Part shown: positions 24,860 through 35,700 of the stretch, piece by piece
Layout: each line of letters opens with the position of its first letter
How positions within the stretch are numbered: position 1 is the stretch's first letter
NCBI GenBank assembly: GCA_949825025.1
Contig: OX463788.1
Location: 26,244,069-26,308,068, forward strand
Length of the DNA: 64,000 nucleotides
Direction of reading: 5' to 3'
DNA from: Siphlonurus alternatus
Taxonomy: Eukaryota > Arthropoda > Insecta > Ephemeroptera > Siphlonuridae
Notes under the pieces: generated by a model
Told to the model about the DNA's origin: nothing
The model's database searches: none
The model's input: the letters and a program-made list of their open reading frames with translations, nothing else
Program-made: the position numbers and the translations under genes

Positions 24860-25950
24860 AAAACCTTCCCTTGGTCGTATAATTTTTTTGCCGATCGATC
24901 GCACCCGTTTGCAGATTTTTTTCTATTCAGAATCGCAATATTCAATTTTTTTTTAAATAAGGGTAACAGCACCACCAATAATTAGTCAGGGTTAATTTAA
25001 TCACCTTCATTAAATTCAGCTTGCCAATTAACCCTTGGATTCAAGTTTTCAGCTTGATCGGTGCATTTTTATTCGTTTTCAAAATTGCGCGCGATGGCGA
25101 AACAAATGCAATGCGATAAGCGTTTTTATAACATGTGTTGAAACTGAAAATGGACGGTTGGTGAACGTAAGAGCTGAAGAAGAAACATGAAGATTTTGTG
25201 TTCATTTGTGCTAATTTAGTACTTAATACACAGTTCCAGGTAAGCTTAAACTTATGTTTAGTTGTTTTTGTTTAATATATTGTTAAGCTCATAGAATATT
25301 TTATGTTTTTTCATGAAATTCGGATGGCCAGACCTGCTTCCTGTTTGCCTTGCAACTGCTTGCAAACCTGGAATATGATGACGCGAATATACTGAGGACA
25401 ACCTGCTGCTTGTTGTATGCATAAAGCAACATGTCATAGAGATTATTTGCAATGCAGGGTTTTGTTTGTGATATTTTGAAACAGGTATGTATAAAATACT
25501 GCAATGTATGATAAATTGATCAAAATCTTGCAAGATCTTGTGCAAGATTTGCTAAATTTCTATAGGAAATGTCTTGAACAAGAACTTTCTAGATTTGTGC
25601 CTAATTTTATTGACGAGTTTCTTTGTTTTTGACCCCCAGGTTCCACCGAGCCTAGCTGAAGGAGAAAATACATGGCATGGCCCGCGGAGTAAAAGAATTA
25701 TTGAACGGAGAGGTGGAAGGAAGCAAAGATGATGAACATATCCATAAAGAAATGAAACCATGCATCATGAGACTTCCTTATTTAACGAAAACTAGCTGCA
25801 ACTAACAGAATACTAACTTTGTTTGTTTGTTTTTTTTTCAGTACGTTATGTTGGCTACATGACTCGGAGATTGCTACTTGGAATTGCCGCTACATTACTG
25901 ACCCAACATGGCTGCCTTTCAACGGTTTTAAACCAACCGACAGCATTGCA
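24860..25950 (+). other. unique core of the TIR element with exon-like signals
   Basis: Three good splice signals lie on the plus strand: donor CCAG|GTAAGC after 25239, acceptor GACCCCCAG before 25640, and acceptor TTTTTTTTCAG before 25842. Open segments follow the acceptors, for example a frame with GVKELLNGEVEG near 25690-25725. Another runs through WNCRYITDPTWLPFNGFKP at about 25880-25936. I do not recognise either protein, and no single frame joins them convincingly. It may be a decayed captured gene or a non-coding transcript. Confidence 0.3.
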
Positions 25951-26716
25951 CAAAATCTTGTGCAATTATTTTGATCTTGAGCAAATATTATCTTGACAAG
26001 ATCATGCAAGATCTTGAGCAAGATACTATCACAAGATCTTGAGCAAATATTATCTTGCGCAAGATAATATCACAAGATCTTGAGCAAATATTATCTTGCA
26101 AGATCTTGCAAGATCTTTCCCAAGATCTTGCACAAGATCTTGCAAGATCTTGCAAGATCTTGAGCAAGATGCTGTCACAAGATCTTGAGCAAATATTATC
26201 TTGAGCAAGATAATATCACAAGATCTTGAGCAAATATTATCTTGCAAGATCTTGCAAGATCTTTCCCAAGATCTTGAGCAAGATCTTGAGCAAGATGCTG
26301 TTACAAGATCTTGAGCAAATATTATCTTGAGCAAGATAATATCACAAGATCTTGAGCAAATATTATCTTGCAAGATCTTGCAAGATCTTAAGCAAGATAA
26401 CAATTGCTCAAGATATTGTGATATGTCTTGCTCAAGATCTTACTTAAGATCTTGCAAGATTATCATGAGCATAATCTTGCCAAGATCTGTTAAGATCTTA
26501 CAAGATCTTGGCTCAAGATTTTTGAGCAGGGGTATTGATTAAATAATTAAGAAAGTTGTAACAATACAACGTAAGGAAAATATTAAACTATATTTTTTTT
26601 TCTATTTCTTTCTTTTAATGTTTACAATAATGGATTATATGGTATAGTGAATTATGCTCTATATTGTTACTGTATAAAATTGAAAAAAATAATTATATAA
26701 TGTTTTTGTTTAATAT

Positions 26717-27033
26717 TCCAATAAGAAATTGTTTAAAAGTCATAAATAGTAGTGAATAATCTTTCATATAATGGTCATATTATTGTGATGATTGTATGAG
26801 ATGTAGCTTCGTCAGTATTATTTATGATTTTTTTTTGTCTTTTTGTCTTATTGAAGATTGAAAAAAAAAAAAAAACAAAAAACAAACAAACTATAGTAAT
26901 AATAAAATGTATTTTTCTCCCTTATAAGAAATTGTTTTAATATTCATAAATAGTATTGAATAATCTTTCATATAATTGTTATATTGGTATGATGGTTGTA
27001 TGAGATGTAGCTTCCTCTATATTATTTATGAAT
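26717..27033. repeat. diverged direct repeat
   Basis: The block AATAAGAAATTG to GATGTAGCTTC at about 26717-26815 recurs at about 26924-27014, roughly 205 bp later, with about 85-90% match by eye. Confidence 0.7.
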
Positions 27034-28030
27034 TATTGTTTTATTCCTATTTTGAATATAATCAGAGGATTTGATAATATTTTATTTAAATGTATAATAA
27101 ACTAATATTGTACGTAGTTAATCTAAATAAGACAGTTATTTGTAGTAAATGGAATAATATTTTGCTAAAATTTTGAAGAACACCTTATTGTAAAAATCTG
27201 CACCAGCAAATGAGATTATTAAATTAATCTCTGCTGGACAATAATTGTAAATATATAAATGAATAAAAAAAAATATATATATATTTTATTCCTTTTTATT
27301 ACTGTTTATGTTTGACTATATATATGTAAATAATATAAATGAATGTTTTATTTTTGTGAGTGTCCTACGTACTCTGATGTGAACATATGTTTGTCATGTA
27401 CAACCAAAATGTAGTTCAAAATTTTAAAATAAAATAAATAAATGAGATTTTATTTCGGGTTTGGAGCAAAATTTGACTACATCTAGCTAGATCTGTGCAT
27501 TTTGCAGAGTTCACGCCACTACTTATTTTTTTCTTGATTAGTTTGAGTATATACTTCGTATCAAAATGGTACTTACCACATTTGCTCAAAAGAGACGGAT
27601 TATAAATGCACGGCACAATATTTTGAATATTTATTTAAAATGTACTTTAATTTTTTAATTAAAAAAATTAGAGTTTAAAACTACAATTATAAATTTCTAA
27701 GTTCATACTTAAAATTTTAAATTTCATGACATTTATATAATAGTTCTTGAGAACCTTGGGACATTTTCACGACGAAGGAATAATTATTTTATAAATATAT
27801 AAAATAAATAATTATGAAACAATTGTTCAGCTGCCACATGGGATGGTAAAGGTATATAGGTTTTGGAAGTCATTAAGTCATTACACTAATTTAACCTATT
27901 TTACGCTCAATTAAGCGGATGTTTTAATTCACTGGAATCAGCATTATTCATTATAATACAAAAACATGATGGCAGTTTATTCAATTAGACCCTAATAATA
28001 AATTAAACAAATTGTAGTTTTACTTTTAGT
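27034..28030. other. intergenic sequence
   Basis: AT-rich. About 27447-27520 matches, inverted, the region at about 28335-28405. No gene is seen. Confidence 0.5.
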
Positions 28031-28032
28031 AA

Positions 28033-28079
<47 letters not shown>

Positions 28080-28144
28080 ACAAACAAACAAACAAACAAA
28101 CAAACAAACAAACAAACAAACAAACAAACAAACAAACAAACAAA

Positions 28145-28205
<61 letters not shown>
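28031..28205. repeat. compound tetranucleotide microsatellite (AAAT)n-(AAAC)n-(AAAT)n
   Basis: About 12 units of AAAT, 15-16 of AAAC, then about 15 of AAAT in perfect phase. A symmetric compound array like this suggests slippage followed by spread of a T-to-C change. Confidence 0.95.
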
Positions 28206-28207
<2 letters not shown>

Positions 28208-28329
28208 GTAATAATTAAAGTACATTTAATTTAAATAAATATTTTGCTGCGCACTTATAATCTGTCTCTTGAGTAAATGTGGTAAGCATTTTTTTGACGT
28301 GATGAAACTCAAACAGATCAAAGAATATT

Positions 28330-28642
28330 AAGTAACGTTCACTCTGCAAAATGCGTAGAACTAGATCGAAGTGGGCAAATTTTGCTCCATACCGAAATTA
28401 AAGCTCATTTCGACTTTGGGTCCAACAACGATGCTCAAATTCTGGTCAAATCGAAATGCTCCAAAGCCGATCTTCGGCTTTGGAGCATTTTTACGTGACC
28501 AGAACTAAATTGGAGCATCGTGGTTAGACCCAAAGCCGAAAAATGAATTAATTTCGGGTTTGGAGCATCCCGCGATGCTCCAATCTGGTTCTGCGCATTT
28601 TTTTTGGCCCTGGGCCGATCGAATTCGGCTTTGGGTACCAAC
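28330..28642. mobile_element. MITE with CCAAAGCCGA inverted repeats, copy 2
   Basis: Ends at 28642 with the inverted form of GTTGGTACCCAAAGCC. Internal GCTCCAAAGCCGA/TCGGCTTTGGAGC forms a perfect stem near 28458-28485. Opposite orientation to 20407-20672. Its outer left arm matches 27447-27520, so the full element may be larger. Confidence 0.75.
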
Positions 28643-29379
28643 ATATATATTTTATATCGCTTCATTTATATAATGGGGCTTATGTGGAGAATACACCTTA
28701 TATACAGGAACTGTAAAAAAAAAAAAAAAAAAAAAAAAAATCAACAAGCAAGAGTTCTGATGCCTTTTAAATATCGGTGAAAATTTTGAGGTATTGAAAA
28801 ATAGCATTGTTTTAAATGTGAACTGCTGTGTACGTGGTTTCGAGTCAAATCAGTGTAATCTTTTTCAAACGGAAGAAATAATTACTAAAAATCTACACTG
28901 AATTTGTAGTTTTTTTACATATATCAGCAAATAATTAATAGTTATTTTACCCTTTATTTTATGGACTAAAAATATTTTCAGTTTATTATCGGACATTTTT
29001 TTTAGCATTGAAATTAATCCTTAATTGTAAACTTCGTTTTTAATTAAGGATTAATTGCAACGCAGCGGCCGGTCGTCGTTGCATATATATGCTCAACATT
29101 TTCCAATGATAAAGTGAAAATACTTTTATCCGCATAAAATAAAAGACTATTAGTTTGCATGCTGTTGTAAAAAAACTAGTGTTCTCTAGGGTACCCCTAG
29201 CTGTTATTCAATTTTTATATAATTGCATGGTATTACCAAATTAAAATTAAGAAGTACAATTTTATATATATTGTACGTACGTTCTATTTAATATTGCTGC
29301 ATATGATGTAAAATCATGTAAACAAAAATGATCTTATTATATATATATATAATATATCTATCTAGAAGATAGGGAACAA

Positions 29380-30300
29380 TGTACAGTTATTGGTAATGAC
29401 TCGTCAGAATTTAGAGAAATTAATGTTGGAGTTCCGCAAGGATCAGTTTTAGGTCCTTTGCTCTTAATTATATATATTAATGACATGTATTTGCATGTGA
29501 TAAATCATTAATTAATTTGTTCGCGGATGATACTCTGCATGATCTCAATATCTGGTAAAGAATTCAAAATTTTATGTGATGATTTGAACAAAGATTTAGT
29601 TAAATTGCCTTTTTGGTTTAATTTGAATAAGTTGAAACTGAATGTTAAAAAAACTACTTGCATGCTACTTGCAAGTTCTAATCGTAAGATAAATAATATT
29701 GTAAATAGTAATCGCAACTCAACGATCAACCTAATTGATGGAGAGTTACTGGAAGTTTGAAAAAAATGTTAAATACATTGGTGTAGTTCTTGATAGTACT
29801 TTGAATGTTAATGATCATATTGAGTCTATGTCAAAAAAAAATTGGTAAAAAAATTGGGTATTTAAGTAGAATCTCGGGATTCCTGAGCGTTTGGTATAAA
29901 AATTTGGTATATAAAACTATAATTGCTCCTCATTTTGAATACTGTGCATCTTTGTTTTTTAATACGAGCAAAAGAAATATCAAATTATTACAAAGACTTC
30001 AAAACAGAGCGATGAAAATTATATTGGGTTGTAATAAAAGAACTCATACTATATTGTTGTTGGAAACTCTGCAATGGTTGAGTGTAAAACAAAGATATGC
30101 ATTAAAAGTACTGTTATATATTTTTATGATATTATTCATGATAAATTTCCTAAGCATTTTAAAAGTGAAATTGTTAAAAATAGTGAGATGCATACTTATA
30201 ATATAATACAAGAGGATGTAACAATTTTTTCAGAAAATGTGTCGTCAATAAACAAAGATCAGATGGATCAATTTATAACCCCTATTGCAAGTTTCTTATT
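29380..30300 (+). pseudogene. non-LTR retrotransposon reverse transcriptase fragment
   Basis: The plus-strand frames read GVPQGSVLGPLL at about 29428-29463. A decayed catalytic region follows (FADDT-like, reading with a frameshift near 29525), then LNKLKLNVKKTTCML, KYIGVVLD and IAPHFEYC. At least three frameshifts or stops are present. The coding sequence stops at about 30280, where an insertion begins, and a tail piece (FNELPDNIKIC-like) resumes near 31050-31150. The 3' end has an (ATTTC)n tail at 31370-31405, typical of CR1-type LINEs. Confidence 0.8.
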
Positions 30301-31042
30301 GAAAAATCTAGTTAGAATTTTCGATAAGAACTAGTTCAGTTTTGGCAATAAGATTCAACTAGATCTTATTAAATCTTATTAAAATTTCTAATTATATCTT
30401 ATTAAGTCTTATTAATTTCTAATTAGATCTTATTAGAATTAAATATTTTTGATTTTAGGGATTACATAGCAATTATGTTAATTGCCAATTAAAAAACGTT
30501 TTTAACCATTACAATTAATGAAGTCACCAAAATTAGAGAATAGCAAAAAAATTGTTTAAAAAACGGGCATCATTATTGTGACTCGAACCCAGGACCATTG
30601 GATTAGAAGTCAGGAGCGTTTACCACTATAGGACACACCTCTTAGTACTAGAATCTAGTAGATTTTAACTATATAAACTATAAATTATGAAACCTTGATA
30701 AAATTTTGATATTTTAGGGCGAACATGAGCTAAGCCTAATGACTATTAATATTTATTAATGATATCAATCAAAATGAATTTATTTTGCTTTTATTTTTAG
30801 TATAAATAAATGAATAAATATGTATTTTCAGATGTTATTAAAATTTGCTTTGTTTCTATATAATTAGAAAAAATCTAACTAGAAAAATTCTAATTAAGAT
30901 TCATTCTAATTAGATCTTATAAGATATTTCAATTCTTATTAGAAATATTAAATTTCTTATTAGAAATGCTCATTTCTAATTATAGAAATAATGGCCGGGT
31001 TCTAATTGGAAATTTCAATAAGAATAATAAGAAATTTTCAAC
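30278..31042. mobile_element. MITE with TTCTAATTAGA arrays and tRNA-like core, copy A
   Basis: Starts CCCTATTGCAAGTTTCTTAT and ends with the near complement ATAAGAAATTTTCAACAGGG. Many interspersed TTCTAATTAGATCTTATT words. It splits the LINE fragment. It is near-identical to copy B, with a few indels. Confidence 0.8.
30561..30640 (-). other. tRNA-derived segment in copy A
   Basis: More diverged form of the tRNA-like segment at 31742-31808; the anticodon-arm and A-box regions are retained and the T-arm is damaged. Confidence 0.45.
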
Positions 31043-31369
31043 AGGGACTGTGGGAAAAAATTGTTCAATGAACTACCAGATAATATAAAAATATGTCATA
31101 ATAAAAAAATGTTTAAAAGGCTATGTATTATATATATGAAGGAAAGATTTCAGTATAGCAGTTAATTATATATTCATTGTGTAAGTAATTATTTGTAAAA
31201 CTATCTTATATATATGTTAATTGGTATTTTGCTATTTCTGTTTTAATATATTGGTTCGTTCTGTAGGCATAAAAAATTATGAAACAAATTTTTATATGGT
31301 AAAATCAATTAATTAATATGTAACCAACTATTTTATGAATTTAAATAGCGAAAGCTAAAATAAAGATTA

Positions 31370-31407
31370 TTTCATTTCATTTCATTTCATTTCATTTCAT
31401 TTCATAC

Positions 31408-31457
<50 letters not shown>
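31370..31457. repeat. (ATTTC)n LINE tail followed by (TA)n
   Basis: About seven ATTTC units directly after GCTAAAATAAAGATT, then ACATATTA and about 45 bp of TA. Confidence 0.9.
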
Positions 31458-31462
<5 letters not shown>

Positions 31463-32201
31463 ATTGCAAGTTTCTTATTGAAAAATCTAGTTAGAATTTT
31501 CGATAAGAACTAGTTCAGTTTTGGCAATAAGATTCAACTAGATCTTATTAAATCTTATTAAAATTTCTAATTAGATCTTATTAAGTCTTATTAATTTCTA
31601 ATTAGATCTTATTAGAATTAAATATTTTTGATTTTAGGGATTACATAGCAATTATGTTAATTGCCAATTAAAAAACGTTTTTAACCATTACAATGAAGTC
31701 ACCAAAATTAGAGAATAGCAAAAATATTGTTTAAAAAACGGGCATCATTGGGATTCGAACCCAGGACCATTGGATTAGAAGTCAGGAGTGTTTACCACTA
31801 GGACACACCTCTTAGTACTAGAATCTAGTAGATTTTAACTATATAAACTATAAATTATGAAACCTTGATAAAATTTTGATATTTTAGGGCGAACATGAGC
31901 TAAGCCTAATGACTATTAATATTTATTAATGATATAAATCAAAATGAATTTATTATGCTTTTATTAGTATAAATAAATGAATAAATATGTATTTTCAGAT
32001 GTTATTAAAATTGCTTTGTTTCTAATTAGAAAAAATCTAACTAGAAAAATTCTAATTAGATTCATTCTAATTAGATCTTATAAGATTTTTCAATTCTTAT
32101 TAGAAATATTAAATTTCTTATTAGAAATGCTCATTTCTAATTAGAAATAATGGGTTCTAATTGGAAATTTCAATAAGAATAATAAGAAATTTTCAACAGG
32201 G
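31458..32201. mobile_element. MITE with TTCTAATTAGA arrays and tRNA-like core, copy B
   Basis: Same start and end as copy A and the same orientation. Inserted directly after a (TA)n tract; TAT on both sides may be the target duplication. Confidence 0.8.
31742..31808 (-). other. tRNA-derived segment in copy B
   Basis: On the minus strand: GAGGTGTGTCC, D-arm-like TAGTGGTAAACAC, anticodon-loop-like CTTCTAA, then CCTGGGTTCGAATCCCA, a good T-arm and B-box. The anticodon stem pairs poorly, so it is not a functional tRNA. It may be a fossil SINE head or a pol III promoter. Confidence 0.6.
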
Positions 32202-32209
32202 TATACTTT

Positions 32210-32560
32210 ATAATATTATAATTGAAGATATTTAATAATCATAATTTAAAAAACTATTTGTCGATTGGCTGAATGCTAATAAACTATCAATTAATATTAA
32301 TAAAACTAAAGTGTTATTTATATTATATAATTGTGAGTTAATGTAAAGGCAGGAATCTGAATGTTAAATTTTCTCTGTTATATTGATAATCATATATATA
32401 TATATATTATTGAAAGAGCTAGTGATCGAGTTCTTATAAATATCTTGGATTAACTATAATATATTCGCATCTTAAATGGGATAAACATGCAGTAGATGTT
32501 ATTAAGAAAAAGAAATATAGCTCTATTGGGGTACTGTATAGATGAATGTAGAAAATATTT
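32210..32560 (+). pseudogene. decayed LINE reverse transcriptase fragment
   Basis: The frame fragments FVDWLNANKLSININKTK (after correcting a stop) and SHLKWDKHAVDVIKKKKYSS match the region just after the catalytic motif of CR1-type reverse transcriptases. Multiple stops. Confidence 0.6.
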
Positions 32561-32657
32561 AACTACACACACCTATATGTATTAAAACTAAATTTTTAAC
32601 AAAATTCTGAACTCGCACTTTTTGTACTTTTCTTATCCAGCGCGGGAACTCCCTGAT

Positions 32658-32665
32658 TGACGTCA
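32658..32665. promoter_or_regulatory. perfect CRE-like palindrome upstream of the ankyrin gene
   Basis: TGACGTCA lies about 120 bp before the start codon at 32786, next to GCGCGGGAACT. This word is the classic CREB/ATF site and is enriched near metazoan transcription starts. Between it and the start, ACGTTAATATAA and TTATATTAACGT form an inverted repeat. Confidence 0.45.
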
Positions 32666-32785
32666 CAAATTTTTAAAATATTTTAGCTTACGTATACATT
32701 TTTATTACTTCTACGTTAATATAAAATAGGTAAAAATATCAAAAGCGTAAGCCTTATATTAACGTAAGTCAACAAAAATTTCAAT

Positions 32786-35700
32786 ATGGCAGATCCCAAT
32801 GAACAATTTCCTCTTCATGAGTGTGTATTTTCTGGAAATGTCAGGAAATTATCTAGTCTTCTAAGAAGTCATGATGTGTCAAAAAAAGATAAATATGGTA
32901 AGTTAACTCTCCTATTTTTTTCATGCAATTACCTTGTACATATAATTATTTTATTCATATTTGCGGTGTGCATTCACAGTGTTGTCGGTGTTATAGCAGT
33001 AAAATAATAACTTTGAGGGCTGTGGAAACTGTGATTATGGATATATAAATTGCAACAGTCTCTGTGTGTGTGTATTGTGCACACATATCTGTGGTTCGTA
33101 TTCTATAAAACTAAAATTGTAGTTGCTGTTTTCTAGGTAACACACCTCTTCACTTAGCAGTCATGTTGGGAAGGAGAGGTAAGTTTAAAAGTATGCATAT
33201 GCATATAATTATGTGTATGATATTATATACAATACATATGTGTATACATACCTATTACTAGATATTATACTGTAATAAATTTATATGGTATAAATACAAC
33301 ATGCTCTATGCATACCATTTATAAATAAATAGTCATAAAATAATGTTGGAACAATATATAAACTATATTTGTACTGAATAGCAAAAGCTAAATAAAGATC
33401 ATTTCATTTCATTTGTTGAACAATTGTACTGTACATACATTATATGCATTGCCATGTATGCATACACTGTATCATACATTATAAAGCTGCAAATAAACCC
33501 ATCAGTTTCATATTTTATACAGTATGCATATATACAGTATATTGTGATACAGTATGTTGATTTAATATTAGTCTTTTGGCAAGATCTATATTGTGCCTAT
33601 GTATTCAGCACATCAGTTCAGAGTAAATTATATGCAGTATTTCAAATTTAATTAATGTTTAGTTTGTAGTCACAATGTATCAACTGATATTTAATGTGAA
33701 ATAAATAAATATTCATGCATACATGCAAATACATAATCCATAATAATATGCGTCCATATATGGCATAATAATAAATATTATAATAAATCTTTTTCTATTC
33801 AAATTAATATTTATTTAGCAACGGTTACATAACCAAGGCACTAAATACAATAAGTCAACCATACACTAAAACAAAGCAAATACTTATTAAACATAAGTGA
33901 AATACACAAAAAATCAAACAAAAATGAAAATAAATCCTGCATTAATAGCATTAAAACAGAGCACTCATAACTTGAGTCCGGAAGTGACATAAGGAGGAGT
34001 CAAATATATCCACATCTTGATGTTCCACAACAAATTTGTTGTAATCAGGGCTCGGTTCCGCGAACGTTTTTCGCGGATCCGGGATCCGGGGTCCAGATCC
34101 GCGAACGTTTTTCGCGGAACCAGGATCCCGGATCCAAGCTCTCGGATCTTTTACGCGGAACCGGGATCCGGGATCCAGATCCGCGAACGTTTTTCGTGGA
34201 ACCTGGATCCCGGATCAATGTGCCAGGGAGTCTATCGCGGAACCAGGATCCCGGATCCGAGCTCTCAGATCTTTTACGCGGAACCGGGATCCGGGATGCA
34301 GATCCGCGAACGTTTTTCGTGGAACCTGGATCCCGGATCAATGTGCCAGGGAGTCTATCGCGGAACCAGGATCCCGGATCCGAGCTCTCGGATCTTTTAC
34401 GCGGAACCGGGATCCGGGATCCAGATCCGCGAACGGTTTTCGCGGAACCTAGATCCGGGATCCATTTCTTGAAATATATTATTAAAAATAAAAAGTTATG
34501 TTTTTATCTGAATGTTGCTTCTTTATAATCTTTATATTGTTTTTAAAATTATTTATTTATTTATTCTTTCCTACCATTCTTATTAAGCATCAGCATATAC
34601 GGCCCATATACGCATATAGCTATTATTATGTATTATATATATAATCTAACAAACTTATAACTTACAGAAACAGTAATCATAAACACTAATGATGGAATAT
34701 TAGGTATAGTAATATTAATAATTATTTCCTTACTCATCACCTTATCAGCAATCAATTTAACAATCCTAAAGAGGAAAGTTTGGAGAATAATAATAAACAT
34801 GAAAAATGTCCTCGGTTGCGCAAACGTTTTTCGCGGAACCGGGATCGGGGATCCAGATCCTCGAACGTTTTTCGCGGAACCTGGATCCGGGATCCATGGA
34901 GCGGGAAGTTTATCGCGGAACCGGGATCCGGGATCCAGATCCTCGAACGCTTTTCGCGGAACCTGAATCCGCGATCCATGGAGCGGGAAGTTTATCGCGG
35001 AACCAGGATCCGGGATCCAGATCCTCGTACGTTTTTCGCGGAACCTGGATCCGCGATCCATGGAGCGGGAAGTTTATCGCGGAACCAGGATCCCGGATCC
35101 GAGCTCTCGGATCTTTTACGCGGAACCGGGATCCGGGATCCAGATCCTTAAACGTTTTTCGCGGAACCTGGATCCCGGATCCAGATCCTCGATTGTTTTC
35201 CGCGGATCTTTCGCGGATCTGGATCCGTGAACGTTCTCGGAACCGAGCCCTGGTTGTAATAATTTTGCACTCTCGTACAAAAAGCAAACTTTGAGGCATC
35301 AACACGCCCCCTAGGAGGCTTGAAGAGCACAGTATGACGAGTTAAACGAGGTGGAGCATTTAAAAAGAACAATTGCAAAATTTTTGATGAATTTACACTA
35401 TTATTTAGAACTTTATGCATAAATATTAAATCACTTATGTCACGCCTAGATTGCAAAGAATGCAGGCCCGCGTCACGACACAACGCGATATAATTTTTCT
35501 TGCTAAATACAACATTCTTCTTATAACACCACAACCTTAGAAAATTCCTCTGTATGCCCTCAACTCGATCAATTTTGTCTTTATGATGAGGTGACCATAC
35601 CACAGAGGCATATTCAATAATAGGTCGGACAAGAGAAACATACAAAGAACGTACAGTTTTAGCTGAAAATTCACGGCTGCATGATCTTCTAATCATGCCG

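Larger units (their letters stand above)
22721..26531. mobile_element. 3.8 kb TIR element made largely of CAAGATCTTG-type arrays
   Basis: The ends are CCCTGCTCAAAAATCTTGAG and its inverted partner at 26511-26531, giving TIRs of at least 21 bp. The left part (to about 24850) is an array of roughly 134-166 bp units containing TAAGTTACCGTCTTGCG, with a block of inverted units at about 23490-23930. The right part (25960-26530) is a denser array of ATCTTGAGCAA words. The unique core (24860-25950) has no recognised gene. No transposase is seen and no target duplication is clear. Confidence 0.8.

Noticed and set aside
26050..26542. Cys/Ser-rich repeat open frames on both strands
   Set aside because: They come from the CAAGATCTTG arrays, which lack stops in some frames.
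27992..28225. Open frame of repeated LFIY/LFVC residues
   Set aside because: It is the translation of the tetranucleotide microsatellite.
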